The notes under the pieces are model-generated. The model did not search any database. It was not told the origin of the DNA and saw only the letters and a list, made by a program, of their open reading frames with translations. Shown piece by piece: positions 30,245 to 41,700 of a stretch of 55,000 nucleotides of DNA. The stretch's first letter is position 1, and every line of letters begins with the position of its first letter. The position numbers and the translations under genes are program-made. Source of the DNA: Mesostigma viride (lineage: Eukaryota > Streptophyta > Mesostigmatophyceae > Mesostigmatales > Mesostigmataceae); contig RPFO01000080.1 of NCBI GenBank assembly GCA_009746045.1, positions 3,330,251-3,385,250 of the forward strand, given 5' to 3'.

Positions 30245-31415
30245 TCACTGGGGCCGCGGGGGTCGCATGCCAGGGCTTGTGGCCGACGTAGATGGCCGCC
30301 CCCTTCCAGTACACCGGCTGCCCCGCCGTAGTCTGCCGGAGCTGGAGGTAGGTCGGCGCCATAGCTCCCGTCGCCGTTGTTGCTGCGCCAGGGTCAAGTC
30401 GTCGTCAAGCCCGTGAAGAGAGTCTTCTCGAGCCGCTTGCGGCGTCTGAGAAAAGAGATCTTGTCCGCCGGGTTCTAAAAGGTGATCGAAGGAGCGGAGG
30501 CGCCCCTGCCTTACCCCGCGCGCGGGGAAGGCGGTGGGCGACCAGGTCGATCTCACCAGTAAGGCCCATGCGACCAAGGATTTCTCTCTCAAACGCACGC
30601 GCAAGCTTCTCGGATCGATTCTCACCTTCCTCCATGTCGAAGTTCTTGACGATGACGTTAAGGCTGCGCTTGGCGAGCTCGGCCTCCTCGCGGAGGTCAA
30701 GCGTCTGCCGCTGGAGCTGGGCTGCGACGGCGGAGGTCGGTGGAGGTGGTGTGCTGCTTAAGCATGCTTAAGCATGTCCGCCCAGCAGGTCGTGATGGGA
30801 GGAGCATCGCCGGCCAGCCGCCAGGCCAGCAGGGGCTGGCTTGGCGGCAATGTCCTTCACCACCTGGGCGGTGAGGCCGGCGGTGTTCTGCAGGACCTCG
30901 ATAGCGATGGCATTGTCCTTAAGTCGCTGGTCGATGATGTCGCGGAGCTGGGCGGTGATGGCGTCGGAGGAGTGGGTGGTGGCGGTGGAGGAGGCGAGGA
31001 GGGTGGAGGTGGCGGTGGAGATGGTGGGGAGCTCAGCAGCCAGCTTGCCGCCCATTGCCGCCACATCTGTGGCAAGGGGGGTCACGTGCTGCTCGAAAGC
31101 TTCGAGGGCGCGGACGATGGCTTCTGTCGCAACGGTGGGGGGCGGTGGGGGGGGAGCCCAGATCTCGGTGTCAGAGCGCCCGAGGAGGGAGCAGAGGGCG
31201 AAGTGTTGGAGCTTGGGGCGATTCATGCAGCCAATTCGCGGGAGATCCTCGACGTGGTCGGCAGGCTGACCACCGGGCCAGCGGCCGCGGTTGTGGGAGC
31301 ACAGGTATGAGCACAGGTCCATAAGCGAGGCGTACGTGCCGAAAAACACGTCTTCCACATGAAGGTTCCGGGACCGCGGTTCCAGAAGCCATATGCGTTG
31401 CCAAGCTTTAGGCAC
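30245..31415 (-). pseudogene. Diverged ORF1-like gene, copy D, frameshifted
   Basis: The minus-strand frame 31415-30768 gives a helical N-terminal half (AIVRALEAFEQHVTPLATDV, DAITAQLRDIIDQRLKDNAI). Frames at 30700-30245 and 30635-30405 then give the RRM/CTD-like part: RSEKLARAFEREILGRMGLT, AHRLPRARGKAGAPP and LDDDLTLAQQQRRRELW. These match, in order, the ORF1 proteins of copies A, B and E, but at lower identity. At least two frameshifts separate the blocks. It represents a separate subfamily. Confidence 0.65.
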
Positions 31416-31416
31416 A

Positions 31417-32272
31417 GTTAATTAATTAATTATTTAATATACACGTGACTTCGTCATGTGAGCAAAGTCCTCAGTGGGAGGGGAACATGGGATGGAATGG
31501 ATGGTGTAAGCTATCTAGGTCCTAGCTGGCACCAAACCCGCCCAGCCTGGGCGCGATATGTCCTCACCTGGCGTGCCCCAGGCCGCGCGCGGCAGGGCCG
31601 CCACCCGTGGACTTTTCGTGATAGACTCGGCATGGACATGTGCTACATTAGACGTGACGGGCTCACACCCGGGCAGCCAGGCTCCTGGTTTGTCTGTAAT
31701 ATGGAGGCAGATGGTACGCAAGGATAGATGGCAAGTAGTGATGAAGGAGACCACCCCCAAGTCTGTGGGGCCGGCTCCGCGTGTGATCGCGTATGGCATT
31801 CATTAGTAGCGATTCGGGCCGCTGTGCCCACACCCCTGTAACTAGGACCTAGATAGCTTACACCATCCATTCCATCCCATGTTCCCTTCCCACTGAGGAC
31901 TTATGCTCACGTGACGCAGTCACGTGTCTATTAATTGATTAATTAATCCAGGTCCTAGTTACAGGGTTGCGGGCATCACGGCCCGAATTGCTATGAATGC
32001 CATGCGCGGTCACATGCGGAGCCCCCACAGACTTGGGGGTGGTCTCCTTCATCACTACTTGCCATCTATCCTTGCATGCGTACCATCTGCCTCCATATTA
32101 CAGACAAACCATGCAGGAGGCTGCCCAGGTGTGAGCCCGTCACGTCTAGGGTAGCACATGTCCATGCCGAGTCTATCATGAAAAGTCCACGGGTGGACCT
32201 GCCGCGCGCGGCCGGGGGCACGCCAGGTGAGGACATAACGCCCAGGCTGGGCGGGCTTGGTGCCAGCTGGTC
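31417..32272. mobile_element. Nest of retroelement 3' ends in inverted orientation
   Basis: Three related pieces. (i) 31417-31520, minus: an (AATT)n tail and the terminal ACGTGAC region. (ii) 31521-31947, plus: a body ending CACGTGACGCAGTCACGTG and a TTAATTGATTAATTAAT tail. (iii) 31951-32272: a reverse-complement copy of 31521-31852. Pieces ii and iii both encode YVLTWRAPGRARQ, HPWTF, DRLGMDMCY, RRDGLTPGQP and WFVCNMEADGT, so this segment was once protein coding. A third fragment of the same frame lies near 32350-32420. The protein family is not recognised. Confidence 0.7.
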
Positions 32273-32439
32273 TATCTGATGTGTCTGCCTGATCTATGCG
32301 GGCCACTGAGGTGCCCGGCTAGGCCCAGGCGCCTGTGCCTAAGAATGTGGGAAACTGCCTCCATATTACACACAAACCAGGAGGCTGCCCGGGTGTGAGC
32401 CCGTCTCGTCTAGGGTAGTGAGGACATGTCATGGCACAG

Positions 32440-32942
32440 TTGATATACTACGACAACATTGCAACCAAACATTGCAAAGCTGCACAGGACTTCAGCGCAA
32501 GTCAATGCCTTTTAGAATCACAAATGTGAACGTGCGCGCCGATCAAATAGTAAGTAAGTAAGTACTTGCGTGTCATGCGCAAAGGCATGCCACGGAGTAC
32601 TATGCTAATCTCATTAGAAAAAATAATTACACAAAAGTTTAAACAAATATCGTCTGCATCATCCCCCAACCGTTAAGCACTAGATGGGGATGTAATCCTC
32701 ATCCGAGCTGTCCTCTACTGTAATGGCGCAGACGAGGCGGTAGTGTAGCGGCTATCCTCAGGACCAATAACCTCCACCTGCGGACTTCTACCCTGGCTAG
32801 CAACGGGCCGCGGGGCCCGTGGGGAGAAAACAGGAGCATACCCCTCGGGAAGGTGCTTATCGCAGATGGTGCCCAGCCCATTTCTCCTTGTCAATCATGC
32901 GGGCGCGGAGTACGGATAGTCCCAGAAGCCCTGGCAGCATCT
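32440..32942. other. No gene recognised
   Basis: Unassigned sequence with a short AGTA repeat (AGTAAGTAAGTAAGTAC near 32551). It is continuous with the 3' side of the minus-strand LINE remnant and may include its 3' UTR. Confidence 0.4.
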
Positions 32943-34286
32943 TCAAGCAGTTGTGTCACAGTACTGAGGTCCGGGTCGCGCCGCGCCGGTGCCCGGCGCG
33001 CGCAAGTTTGCCAGTGGGTTGCGATGGGACAAGGGGACCCTGCCATAGGAGGAGGTGTCTACCTGGTTGGCCCGTCTTAAGCGGCCCCCGGCAGGGCCCA
33101 CATCGGTATCCACCTGGTCTGTGCGGGCAAGATGGCCGGCAAAGAGGAGGCGGCGGTGTCGGATGGTATGGGTGACAAGAGGGAGCTCGCAGTAGAGCTC
33201 GGCCCGGGTGCGGCGTTCTTGGTAGCGGACGCCGAGGATATGACGGAGCATTCGAGTGACGGTGCCGTCAAGCTGCTGGCTCAGCGCCTGGTCCAGGGTC
33301 CACGCCTCGCAGCCATAAAGGAAGATGCTGAGGACAAGGGCCTTGAACAGAATGCGCTTGCGTCGCTCACTCAGGTAGCGACAGGTCCAGAACCTGTCGA
33401 GGCGGCGGAGGGCCGCCCAGGCCTGGCCAATGCGGGTGTTGATGTCGTCGGCCGTGGAGGGAAGCCAGCTGCCAAGGAGCTTGAAGCGACTTGCCGGGGG
33501 GACGGGGCTGCCGTCCAGCAATTAGAGGAGGGTGGGTGGGGCTATCCCAGCAGGGAAGCCGATGGCCATGACCTCCGTTTTCTTGCTGATCATAAGCCCC
33601 ACCGCCCGCGCTTCCAGTGATAAGCTGTCTAGCCAGAGTTGGGCTGACTCCGGGGCTTCCACGAGTGTCGTGTCATCAGCGTAGATCAGATCGCTCAGGC
33701 GGTAGGGTGGGTCAACCCCGCCGTAGCTGGCATACTCCGTGACCTCGATCCCCGGCGGGCGCCCCTCCACCCAGGCGAAGCGGGCTTGGGCACGCCGCAT
33801 AATATAGTCCACCATAATGATGAATAGATATGGGGAGAGCACACAGCCCTGCCACACCCCGGTGTGCAGGGGGAACGCCGGAGTGACGCCGTCGGCGGTA
33901 CGGACCTGGGCTTGGGACCCTTCATAGAACTGGCGGATGATCTCAACGATGTACGATGGGACACGGAACAGGCGAAGGACCACCCACAGGGCGTCCCATA
34001 TAACCGTATCGAATGCCTTGGTGTAATCCACGAAGATCAATAGCAATGGCAAGAGGCCGGGGGCCAGGCGGCCCACTTCCTCGATCAGGCGGCGCGCGGT
34101 AATAGTGACCATAACACAATTGCGACCAACACGGAAGCCCATCTGGGACTCACCTAGGTGGGGATCGAGGCTGGCGCGCATGCGGTTCAGCAGGAGACGC
34201 ATGAAGGCTTTCAGCACGCAGCTTTGGAGGCATACGCCGCGGTACTTGCCGGTATCCGCGGCGGACCCCTTGCCCTTGTAGAGCAT
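32943..34286 (-). pseudogene. LINE reverse transcriptase, 5'-truncated, one nonsense codon
   Basis: The frame is open from 34286 to 32943 except for a single in-frame TAA at 33524-33522. Motifs in order: LYKGKGSAADTGKYRGVCLQ (RT block 1-like), QMGFRVGRNCVM, FVDYTKAFDTV, GVWQGCVLSPYLF, LIYADDTTLVEAP (catalytic YADD), GLMISKKTEVM, then after the stop FKLLGSWLPS, ILFKALVLSIFLYGCEAWTL and IRHRRLLFAGHLAR. This is a non-LTR RT through thumb and C-terminal region. The endonuclease and the N-terminal RT segment are missing; the break at about 34290 is 30 bp from the MITE. The clade cannot be set by eye. Confidence 0.85.
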
Positions 34287-34319
34287 CAGGATCGATCAAA
34301 TAGCCTCAGGGCTGGTGTA

Positions 34320-34774
34320 CCGTAGTGGTCAAGATCACTTTGCGACGAAACTACTTTGCGACCCCAAAACAGGGTGAAATTTATAGTTCAAATGCGACCC
34401 AAAATGAAAGGCAAAGTTTTAGGTTTGCGAGCCCATCGACTTGTTTATGGTCGGTGGCTGGTACCCAGCTTAATTAATGAATGATTAGGTACTCGCCTAC
34501 CCAAGTGTTTTGATTCATCATGCACTGATTAGTCTGATTAGCTATAATATAGGGACGGGCATGGCCCTGACGCCCCTGAGTGGCCCGGTGTGGCCATGGA
34601 AGGTGAGCCCATGTACTTCATGATCTGTCTACTTGGGTCTTGGGGCCGTGCGGCACGGCGCAGGCGCGAAGCGGTAACCTTTGAACTTTGCGACCCAAAA
34701 TGAAGCCCATGAAAAACAGTTTGCGAGGTCGATTCGCAAAGTAGTTCGTCGCAAAGTGATCTTGACCACTACGG
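34320..34774. mobile_element. MITE with TA target duplication
   Basis: The 455-bp element begins CCGTAGTGGTCAAGATCACT and its right end is the reverse complement; the first 29 bases match exactly, with one indel after that and further similarity to about 45 bp. TA dinucleotides flank both ends (34318-34319 and 34775-34776), which fits the Tc1/mariner type. Internal repeats of TTTGCGACCCAAAATGAA occur near both ends. There is no coding capacity. Confidence 0.85.
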
Positions 34775-34789
34775 TAGTGCGAGCATGTG

Positions 34790-35530
34790 TCAGATAGTCC
34801 AAACAACGGACAGCACAAGTCTGCTTGGACAGGCCCATTATGAAAGCTATTGCTAGATACCCATCCCTTCCTTCAACAATGCGCTCATGGACTACTAGCA
34901 TGGGATGGATAATCGAATACATGGTTGACCAGTATGTGGGTTGCAGACAGATACAAGTCCGATATTTCATTGCTCATCACATGACCTGCATGCCAAGCCG
35001 ACACCTGCATGGCAAGGTGGAGCGCTTCACAGGCTTGTCATGTTTCTGTCTCACTGATGCACAGTAGCGATTACATGCAAAGGAAACAAAGACAGGCTCT
35101 CCCCCTTATTGTGCCAAACACACATGATGTCCTGCATGGATGCCCTGAAAGGACACATCACCAGAAAGCCTTTCCCTCATGTTTTCGCGACCCTTCCTTT
35201 TCAGGACTGTTCAGCCTGGGACCCTATCGACTGCCCCAGGCGCGCCACTTAATCTTGCAACGTCCTTCTTGCTCTGAGCGCATCACTGCCACTGGTCTCA
35301 GCCATGGCGTCATCCGAAGCGCTGGGCACGTTCCCTGGGGACCCTCATCCCCCCTCGCAGCCACCCGGTAGATACCAAGCCCCTGGCCCCTGCTGGCCTA
35401 CCCGAGAGAAATCCCAGGGAATGGTGGCGTGTCATTCGGCAGCGGCGGAATCGCACGCTGCGCCACCTGTCCATCCGTGGACACGACCCTGCCATTTCTT
35501 ATCCCCTGGCGAGGCATTACGATGCCTTCA
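34790..35530. other. No gene recognised; 3' flank of the large gene
   Basis: Short frames without motifs. Words resembling the reading frame of the 15-bp repeat begin at 35530. It probably includes the 3' UTR of the minus-strand gene ending at 35606. Confidence 0.4.
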
Positions 35531-35539
35531 TGGGCTGCC

Positions 35540-35940
35540 CCATTATAGCATGCCCCATCATAGGCTGCCCCTAGCCCAACATAATCTGCCGTATCATAGG
35601 CCCCATCATAGGCTGCGGGCCATGGTAGCCCGCCCCCAGCTCATCATAGGCTGCCCCATCATAGCCTGCCCCATCATAGGCTGCCCCATCATAGGCTGCC
35701 CCATCTTAGGCTGCCCCATCATAGGCTGCCCCATCATAGGCTGCCCCATCTTAGGCTGCCCCATCATAGGCTGCCCCATCATAGGCTGCCCCATCACAAT
35801 CTGCCCCATCATAGGCTGCCCCATCATAATCTGCCCCATCATAGGCTGCCCCATCACAATCTGCCCCACCATAGGCTGCCCCATCATAGGCTGCCCCATC
35901 ATAGCCTGCCCCATCATAGGCTGCAGGCCATGGTAGCCCG
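35540..35940. repeat. 15-bp coding minisatellite
   Basis: About 25 units of CATCATAGGCTGCCC with variants (CATCTTAGG, CATCACAAT, CATCATAAT). In the minus-strand gene it encodes (Met-Met-Gly-Gln-Pro)n. Some variants swap Met for Lys, Val or Ile, and the unit length keeps the frame. The array runs past the stop codon at 35606, so unit count could change the C-terminus. Confidence 0.9.
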
Positions 35941-37684
35941 CCCCCAGCCCATCATAGCCTGCCCCTAGCCCATCGTAGGCACCCCTGGCCCGCTTCTTAT
36001 TTTGGCGACGGTCGATCTCGGCGCGAAGATCCACCAATCGCTGCCTCTTCCGGCGACCCTCCTCCGCCCGCGCCGCCGTTGAGGCATCCCCCTGATTCCC
36101 ACGACGGTCACCCCCCTGGTGGGTGACCCCTGGACGGTACCCCACAGGACCAAGCCCGTGAGCGGCCACGGACGCCCCAGGGGGGGCCTGGGATGACCCT
36201 TTACGGCCAGTCTTTGCGCCGGTGGTGACGTCGGACAGGAGTGCCTGGGCCTCTGGGAGCTGTCGCCAATCCCAGCCGCCTGCATCATCCTGGTCGTCGA
36301 CACTTGTGGATGTGCCACGACCACGGCCAGATTCGCCCCGGTCATCCCAAGGCTTGCCCGGAACGCTTTGCCCTGGTGCCACCCCCTGCAAGCATGGCCC
36401 AGAAACCTGCGAGCATGGCCCAGAAGCCTGCAAGCATGGCCCAGCAACCTCACCATTGTCGCCCCCAGAGTTGCCATGGTTGTTGCCGGCACCATCCTCC
36501 GTTCGTCCTCCAATGGACGTTGGCACAGGGGTTTTCACGGGTTCCGCTGCCGCTGTTTGCCCGGATTTTCTTTTCTGCATCACGCCGCCCGCTGAAGCCG
36601 CGCCCTTGCCCTTCCTCTCGGACGCTGCACCCGGCAACTCCCCGCCAGCTGTCACGGCGACACCTGGCGCCGTCAACGCGCCGCAACACGCCGCACGCAC
36701 GCGCGCGCCCACGGCGTGACCCTCCAGGGCTGCCAAGGACGTCCAGGGGACCGGGGCTGTCACGACCAATTTCCCCCCCCGGCGGCATTCCAGCAGCAAA
36801 TACTCGGAGGAGAGGTCGAGGGGCGTGCCACGAGGGGTTGTGTTGCAAATGGCTGTTTTGCTGCGAACAGTCGCGTTGCTGCGAAGATGGGTGCTGCCAA
36901 CACCGCGGACGGTTGTAGTGCCACCGGGAAGGGTTGTGCCGCTGCCAATTGCTGTGCTGCGAACAAAACTGGGCACGCGGCCGGGCAAGGAGGCGCCGCC
37001 AGTTGTCTCCGCGGCGGTTGCTGCGGCTGAGGCTGTGTCCGGTGCTGCCGCTGCCGCCGTTGCTGCCGCTGCCGCCGTTGCTGCTGCCGCTGGTGCTGCC
37101 TTCGGTGCCACGCCTGGCATCACTGGTGCTACCACTGCTGCTGGTGCTGCTGCTGGTGCTGCTGCTGGTGCTGCTGCTGCTGCTGCTGCCTCTGCTGCTT
37201 GTTGATGGGTGCGTGGAATGGTTGGTGCGCCTGCCGGTGGTATAGCGGTTGGCGCTGGTGCGGGCGCTATCTTGAGTGCTGCTGCTGCAGGCGCGGCTCC
37301 GGCTGCTGCGGGAAGGTTTGGAAGCTGCCTCTGCCGCTTGGCAGGGGACTCGGCCGTGAATCGAGGCCGGTCGGGTCTACCCTTGTCAGCGCTGGGCCAA
37401 GACCTGTCGGCCCTTACTAGGAACACGAGCTGCTCCTCTGGGTTCCTGCTCCCTGCCAGTTCGTGCCATGTGCACGCGAGCCCCTGCGCGTGGTCGGCCA
37501 GTACCTTGTTGGTGTTGGCGCGTGCCCGGAGGGACATGGAGAGACCCTGGGGGAGCGTGAGGAAGCGCGGGAGCTCGGTTGAGGGCAGCGCCTGGTGGTG
37601 TTTGGGGTTGTAGAAATGCGAATGAGGAGAGGGGGCAATGTGGGGGCAGCGACAGTGAGGAGGAAGGGCAAGTTCAGGTTGGGG
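35606..37684 (-). CDS. Large unrecognised gene, predicted exon 3
   Basis: Predicted exon of 692 codons plus stop. The acceptor is GATATCTCAG at 37694-37685 after a pyrimidine-rich stretch, phase 0, compatible with the exon 2 donor. The start has a folded look (HFYNPKHHQALPSTELPRFL, ANTNKVLADHAQGLACTWHE, EEQLVFLVRADRSW). It is followed by an Ala-rich stretch and a second ordered block (SSEYLLLECRRGGKLVVTAP, SLAALEGHAVGARVRAAC), then a Gly/Asp/Arg-rich region, a basic segment (RRKRQRLVDLRAEIDRRQNK, possible nuclear signal) and the MMGQP repeat tail. No family is recognised. A basic, disordered, repeat-bearing protein suggests a nuclear role, which is inference. Confidence 0.6.
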   Translation of the reverse strand, partial: PQPELALPPHCRCPHIAPSPHSHFYNPKHHQALPSTELPRFLTLPQGLSMSLRARANTNKVLADHAQGLACTWHELAGSRNPEEQLVFLVRADRSWPSADKGRPDRPRFTAESPAKRQRQLPNLPAAAGAAPAAAALKIAPAPAPTAIPPAGAPTIPRTHQQAAEAAAAAAAPAAAPAAAPAAVVAPVMPGVAPKAAPAAAATAAAAATAAAAAPDTASAAATAAETTGGASLPGRVPSFVRSTAIGSGTTLPGGTTTVRGVGSTHLRSNATVRSKTAICNTTPRGTPLDLSSEYLLLECRRGGKLVVTAPVPWTSLAALEGHAVGARVRAACCGALTAPGVAVTAGGELPGAASERKGKGAASAGGVMQKRKSGQTAAAEPVKTPVPTSIGGRTEDGAGNNHGNSGGDNGEVAGPCLQASGPCSQVSGPCLQGVAPGQSVPGKPWDDRGESGRGRGTSTSVDDQDDAGGWDWRQLPEAQALLSDVTTGAKTGRKGSSQAPPGASVAAHGLGPVGYRPGVTHQGGDRRGNQGDASTAARAEEGRRKRQRLVDLRAEIDRRQNKKRARGAYDGLGAGYDGLGAGYHGLQPMMGQAMMGQPMMGQPMVGQIVMGQPMMGQIMMGQPMMGQIVMGQPMMGQPMMGQPKMGQPMMGQPMMGQPKMGQPMMGQPMMGQAMMGQPMMSWGRATMARSL

Positions 37685-38716
37685 CTGAGATATCTATCAG
37701 TCTTTCAATCCGGCGAGTGGCGCCGAAGCGACGAGGGGAAGGGGGAGTAGTTGTCAAAGGGGAGGAAGGACAAGGGGAACAAATCAAAAATGGAAAAAAT
37801 CTTAGAAGGGAGGAAGAAGAAGGGGGAGAATCTCGTGATGTGTTGGTAGGGGCTTGTACCATAACTCAAGTATGGTCATCAGCCATATAATTTAAAACAC
37901 ATGGCGAGCTTCCACACAGTGAACATACCTGCGCCATCAAGATTAACTACCATCCACAACACACACATCCATCGACACTAGCCCATTTCTTCCACCACCG
38001 ATGTTTTTCCCATGATCATGAAAGCGCATTGCATCCATCAGCACGCTAAACAGTACAATATAGTAGTCAGGCGGAGCCCATTTTTGGAAGAAACCCAAAG
38101 GTTCGCCGAGTGGGCAAAGCCAATTTAGTTGGAGAAGTGCGCGAAGAGGGGATGCTCGATTAGCCTTCCCATTGGAAGAAACTCAGCCGACTGTGGATAT
38201 TCATTTCAAGTTATTGCATCTGCGGCTGTAACCGTACGGCAAGAGAAAAAAGGTCAAATATTACTGGCAAACTTCACTCTGCACGTAGACCATCCACCGA
38301 ATTCGATGCAAACGGCTAGTTGAATTCGATGCAAACGGCTAGTATGCGCGAAATTCGCTGTCAGGCCGGCGCAGTGTGCGCAAGCGGTGGCGCGGCGGGT
38401 GGGGGGACCCCGCCGAAAATGGCCTCCGCCGATGAAAGTTTTAACGTGAAAATTACAACGCGCGTTACTTGACACTACTATATTATTATCATTATAGCGC
38501 ATCAATCACCATCACCGCGGCCAGCACTGGCTTTTCTATGCCTAATACCATGCCTTGATCACCATGCCTTCCACCAGCCATGTTATCCCCTCATTATCAT
38601 CACAGCGCATCCATCACCTTTGCTTCCACCACCCGCGATATACATTATTATTGTAGGATATATTGTGTTAGTAGCAGTTTACAGTATTATCATGAAAGTG
38701 CATCCATCACCATTAC
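37685..38716 (-). other. Predicted intron 2 of the large gene
   Basis: Donor GCGGAG/GTAATG at the exon 2 edge and acceptor ATCTCAG at 37685. The interior contains a dispersed repeat at 38411-38475 (TGAAAGTTTTAACGTGAAAA, CGTTACTTGA) that recurs at 49938-49997, and no coding frame of note. Confidence 0.5.
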
Positions 38717-41700
38717 CTCCGCCAGCGTAAGCCCCCGCGTGTCCCCCCGCAGCACGCAGCCGACCGCCTCCCTGGCACATCCCTGGAGCTCCTCGCCACA
38801 ACCAGCCCTCGCCCACCCCTGCACCGTCCTTGCCTCCGTTCGTCCGGGCACCTTCCGACCGTCGACCCCCGACCCCCTCAGGGAGGCATGGAGTCCTCGT
38901 GGGGGAACGCCCTCCCCCAAGATTTTCACGCTGCCAGGTGCCGGCCGCTTGAGGGGCAGGGACGCGGGACGTGTTTGGGATGAACCAAGTGTCTGGGATG
39001 GGGCATGGTGAGGCGCGGGCTTTGACGCAGGCTGGGCCGCTGTCACCTCCGCCGTCCGCGCAGGCAAGCTGTCCTTTGATGCTCGCGCACGGCACAGGCT
39101 GCAGGGGCAGCAGTCGCGGCACAATGTCGAGGAGGCATCCCATGCTCGGTCAGTATCAAGGCCCATGGCTTGGCGAGCCACGACACCGTTGCCGCTACCA
39201 TCGGCCGCCATGCCTGGGCCAGCAACAAGATTCTTGTCCCTTGCGCTGGAGGCTGCCACCGCGGCATCTCCACCCCATCTGCCAGCAATAGCCTGTCCCA
39301 TGGCGCCGTTCTCGTCTCTGCCATCCGTCACCCAGTCCCCAGTCGACAGGCTAGCGGACCACAAGGGGACGTCCCCCCCTGCGGGCCTGCTAGTCGGCCT
39401 GGCCGCCGCCTTCTTTCCTGGCTCTGCAACATTGGGATCCTGGCATACCAGTTGTTGTTCCGCCCCACTTGCGCTGCCTGGACACAGGGTGCCCCCCCCA
39501 TCGCCCCCCTCCCTAGACCCCTCGCCTCTCCCGGTCCCTTCAACTGCACCCCCTCCAGCTTTACTACTCCCATTTGCAGGGGCCCCCTCAACAGCCCCCT
39601 CCACCGCATGCCCACTGGCTGCGATAGCCACCACATTGCTTCCCGTGGCTGCAACCGTTGTTGTTGTTGTTGCCGCGACGGCTTGGGGCTGAGTGCCTAT
39701 CTCTCCCGCCGCGGTGGCTGCTGCGTCCGCCACCGATGGGCACCCAGGACCTCGCTCCGGCGCAACCACGGCAGGCACCAGGGAGGACGGGCGCCCCGTG
39801 CCTAGCCCAGCCGCATCATCGTCACGGGGCCCCTTCCCCTTGGCCTCAGCGGGGCCCTTCCCCACCGGATCCTCCCCGCCGCGGCCCCTTGCCGTGACCA
39901 CCCTGTCCATGATGCTGGCGGCGAGCACACCCGGGAGCTGCACGGGACCCCGCCAGCGAAGCCCAGGGTCCAGGTAGAGCAGCAGCTGCCGGAGCGGGTG
40001 GACGGAGGGGCCTGCAGGCGCTAGTAGCGACGGGGCAGAGCTAGCGCGGCTGCCAGCTTCAATATCCCCATTTACATTTGCATTCGCATTCGCGCTCGTG
40101 TTCGCATATGCCAGGTTCGGGGGCACTGCTGCGGCGTGTGGGGAACCAGGGACGCGTGCGGCGGCGTGTGCGGGAGTGGGGCTGGCATCGACCCTTCCCT
40201 TCCCGCACACCCTTTTCGGCCCTTTCCCGCCATCCCTCGCTTCCTCCCCGGTCTCGTGAGCGTGTGTGTCATGAGCCGTTGTGTTGCGGGCCGGTGGCGA
40301 AGACCCCGTGTTTTGCGGCGACATGCGCCGGGTGGCCGCTGGCATGTTGCGATGTGGCCGTTGGTCATGCCACATGGCCGTTGGCGTTGGTATGCTGTGC
40401 CTCGAATCAGCATCGTGGCCCTGTGGTGGGGCGTGTTTCGGATCCTCACCCCCCGGGTGCTGCGAGGCTGCGGGATCTGAGCCCGATGCTACAGCGGCTG
40501 CAGAGGCTCTTGACACTCTCCTTGCCGCTTGGCGCTGCTCACGTGTTGCTCTCCATGGCTGTGGATGCTCCTCTTGCGTTGCTCTGTTTGTCGGTGGATG
40601 CTCTTGTAGTTCTTGCGCTGCTTTCCTTGTCGGTTGACACCCATGTCGGGGATGGACGGGCACAGCCACGGTCGCTGCAGTTGCTGCAGGCGATGCAGAG
40701 GCTGTTGACGCCAGCTGGACCGCAGGAGCCTCCATCGCAACCCGTGCTGCCGAGGGGTGGGTTGCTAACCGTGCTGCAGAAGGCAGGGTTGCACCCTCTG
40801 AGGGTGACTGGGCTCCCTTGCCACGCTTAGGACGACCCGTCAAGACCAGGGGCAAGGCCAGTGAATCGCCCTCCACGCTCCCACACACCACCGGAGACGC
40901 GCGGCGCTGAAGGCGACCTGTCAAAGACACGGGCGTCAGATCCGCATTGCCACGAGCCTGCTGCCGCGTAGCTGCCGCACCTGCTGCCGCACCTGCTGCC
41001 GCCACCTCGACAACTGGTGTCGGTGCTGCTGCCGCTGCTGCCGCACGTGTCCTTGGTGGCGGGATGCCTTCTGCCACCACCGCCTGCGCCTCTTCCGCCG
41101 CCACCGCTGCCACCTCCCCATTTGCCTTGAGGTCTGCCACCGCTGAGCTTGGCCCCCCCGTGCGCGTCACCACCCCACTCGATAGGAGCTTTTTTGCAGC
41201 CAGGTGGTCAACCGCTGCTTTTGCCCCGCATGCCCCCTTGGCCCCCCCTGTAACAGTAGCCCACCCGCTTGGCCCCCCTGTACCGCTCGTGTCCTTTGCC
41301 CCCTTCGCCCCCAAAGGCCCCTTTGCCCCCTGTGCTACCTCAGCCTCCTCGGTGGCCTTTGCCCCCTGGATCGCCACCGCACGACTCCTTGTCACCCGAG
41401 CTACCGGACTCTCCCCACATCCGCTGAAGGGGTTGGCCCGTGGCGAGAGGATTCCCCACAACCCGTCGTCACCTCCCCCGTTTTCCTGGTCACCCGCAAG
41501 TGCAGGTAAGTTCCCGGACACCCCCCGCACAAAGCCTCCACAAGGGCTGCTTTTAGCCTCTTGTTTCGAGTCCGCCTCTTGTTTTATCTGCGCCTGGAAA
41601 CCAGCACAGGCTGGTGCCCCATTGCACGTCGGGGCAGCAAGCGCGACCACGTCCTGAGCCCCTGCTGCTACCTTGCTCGCTGGCCCTACGGCTGCTGCTC

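Noticed and set aside
33132-33620. Plus-strand ORF of 162 codons
   Set aside because: It is antisense to a clear LINE RT frame on the minus strand with YADD and downstream motifs.
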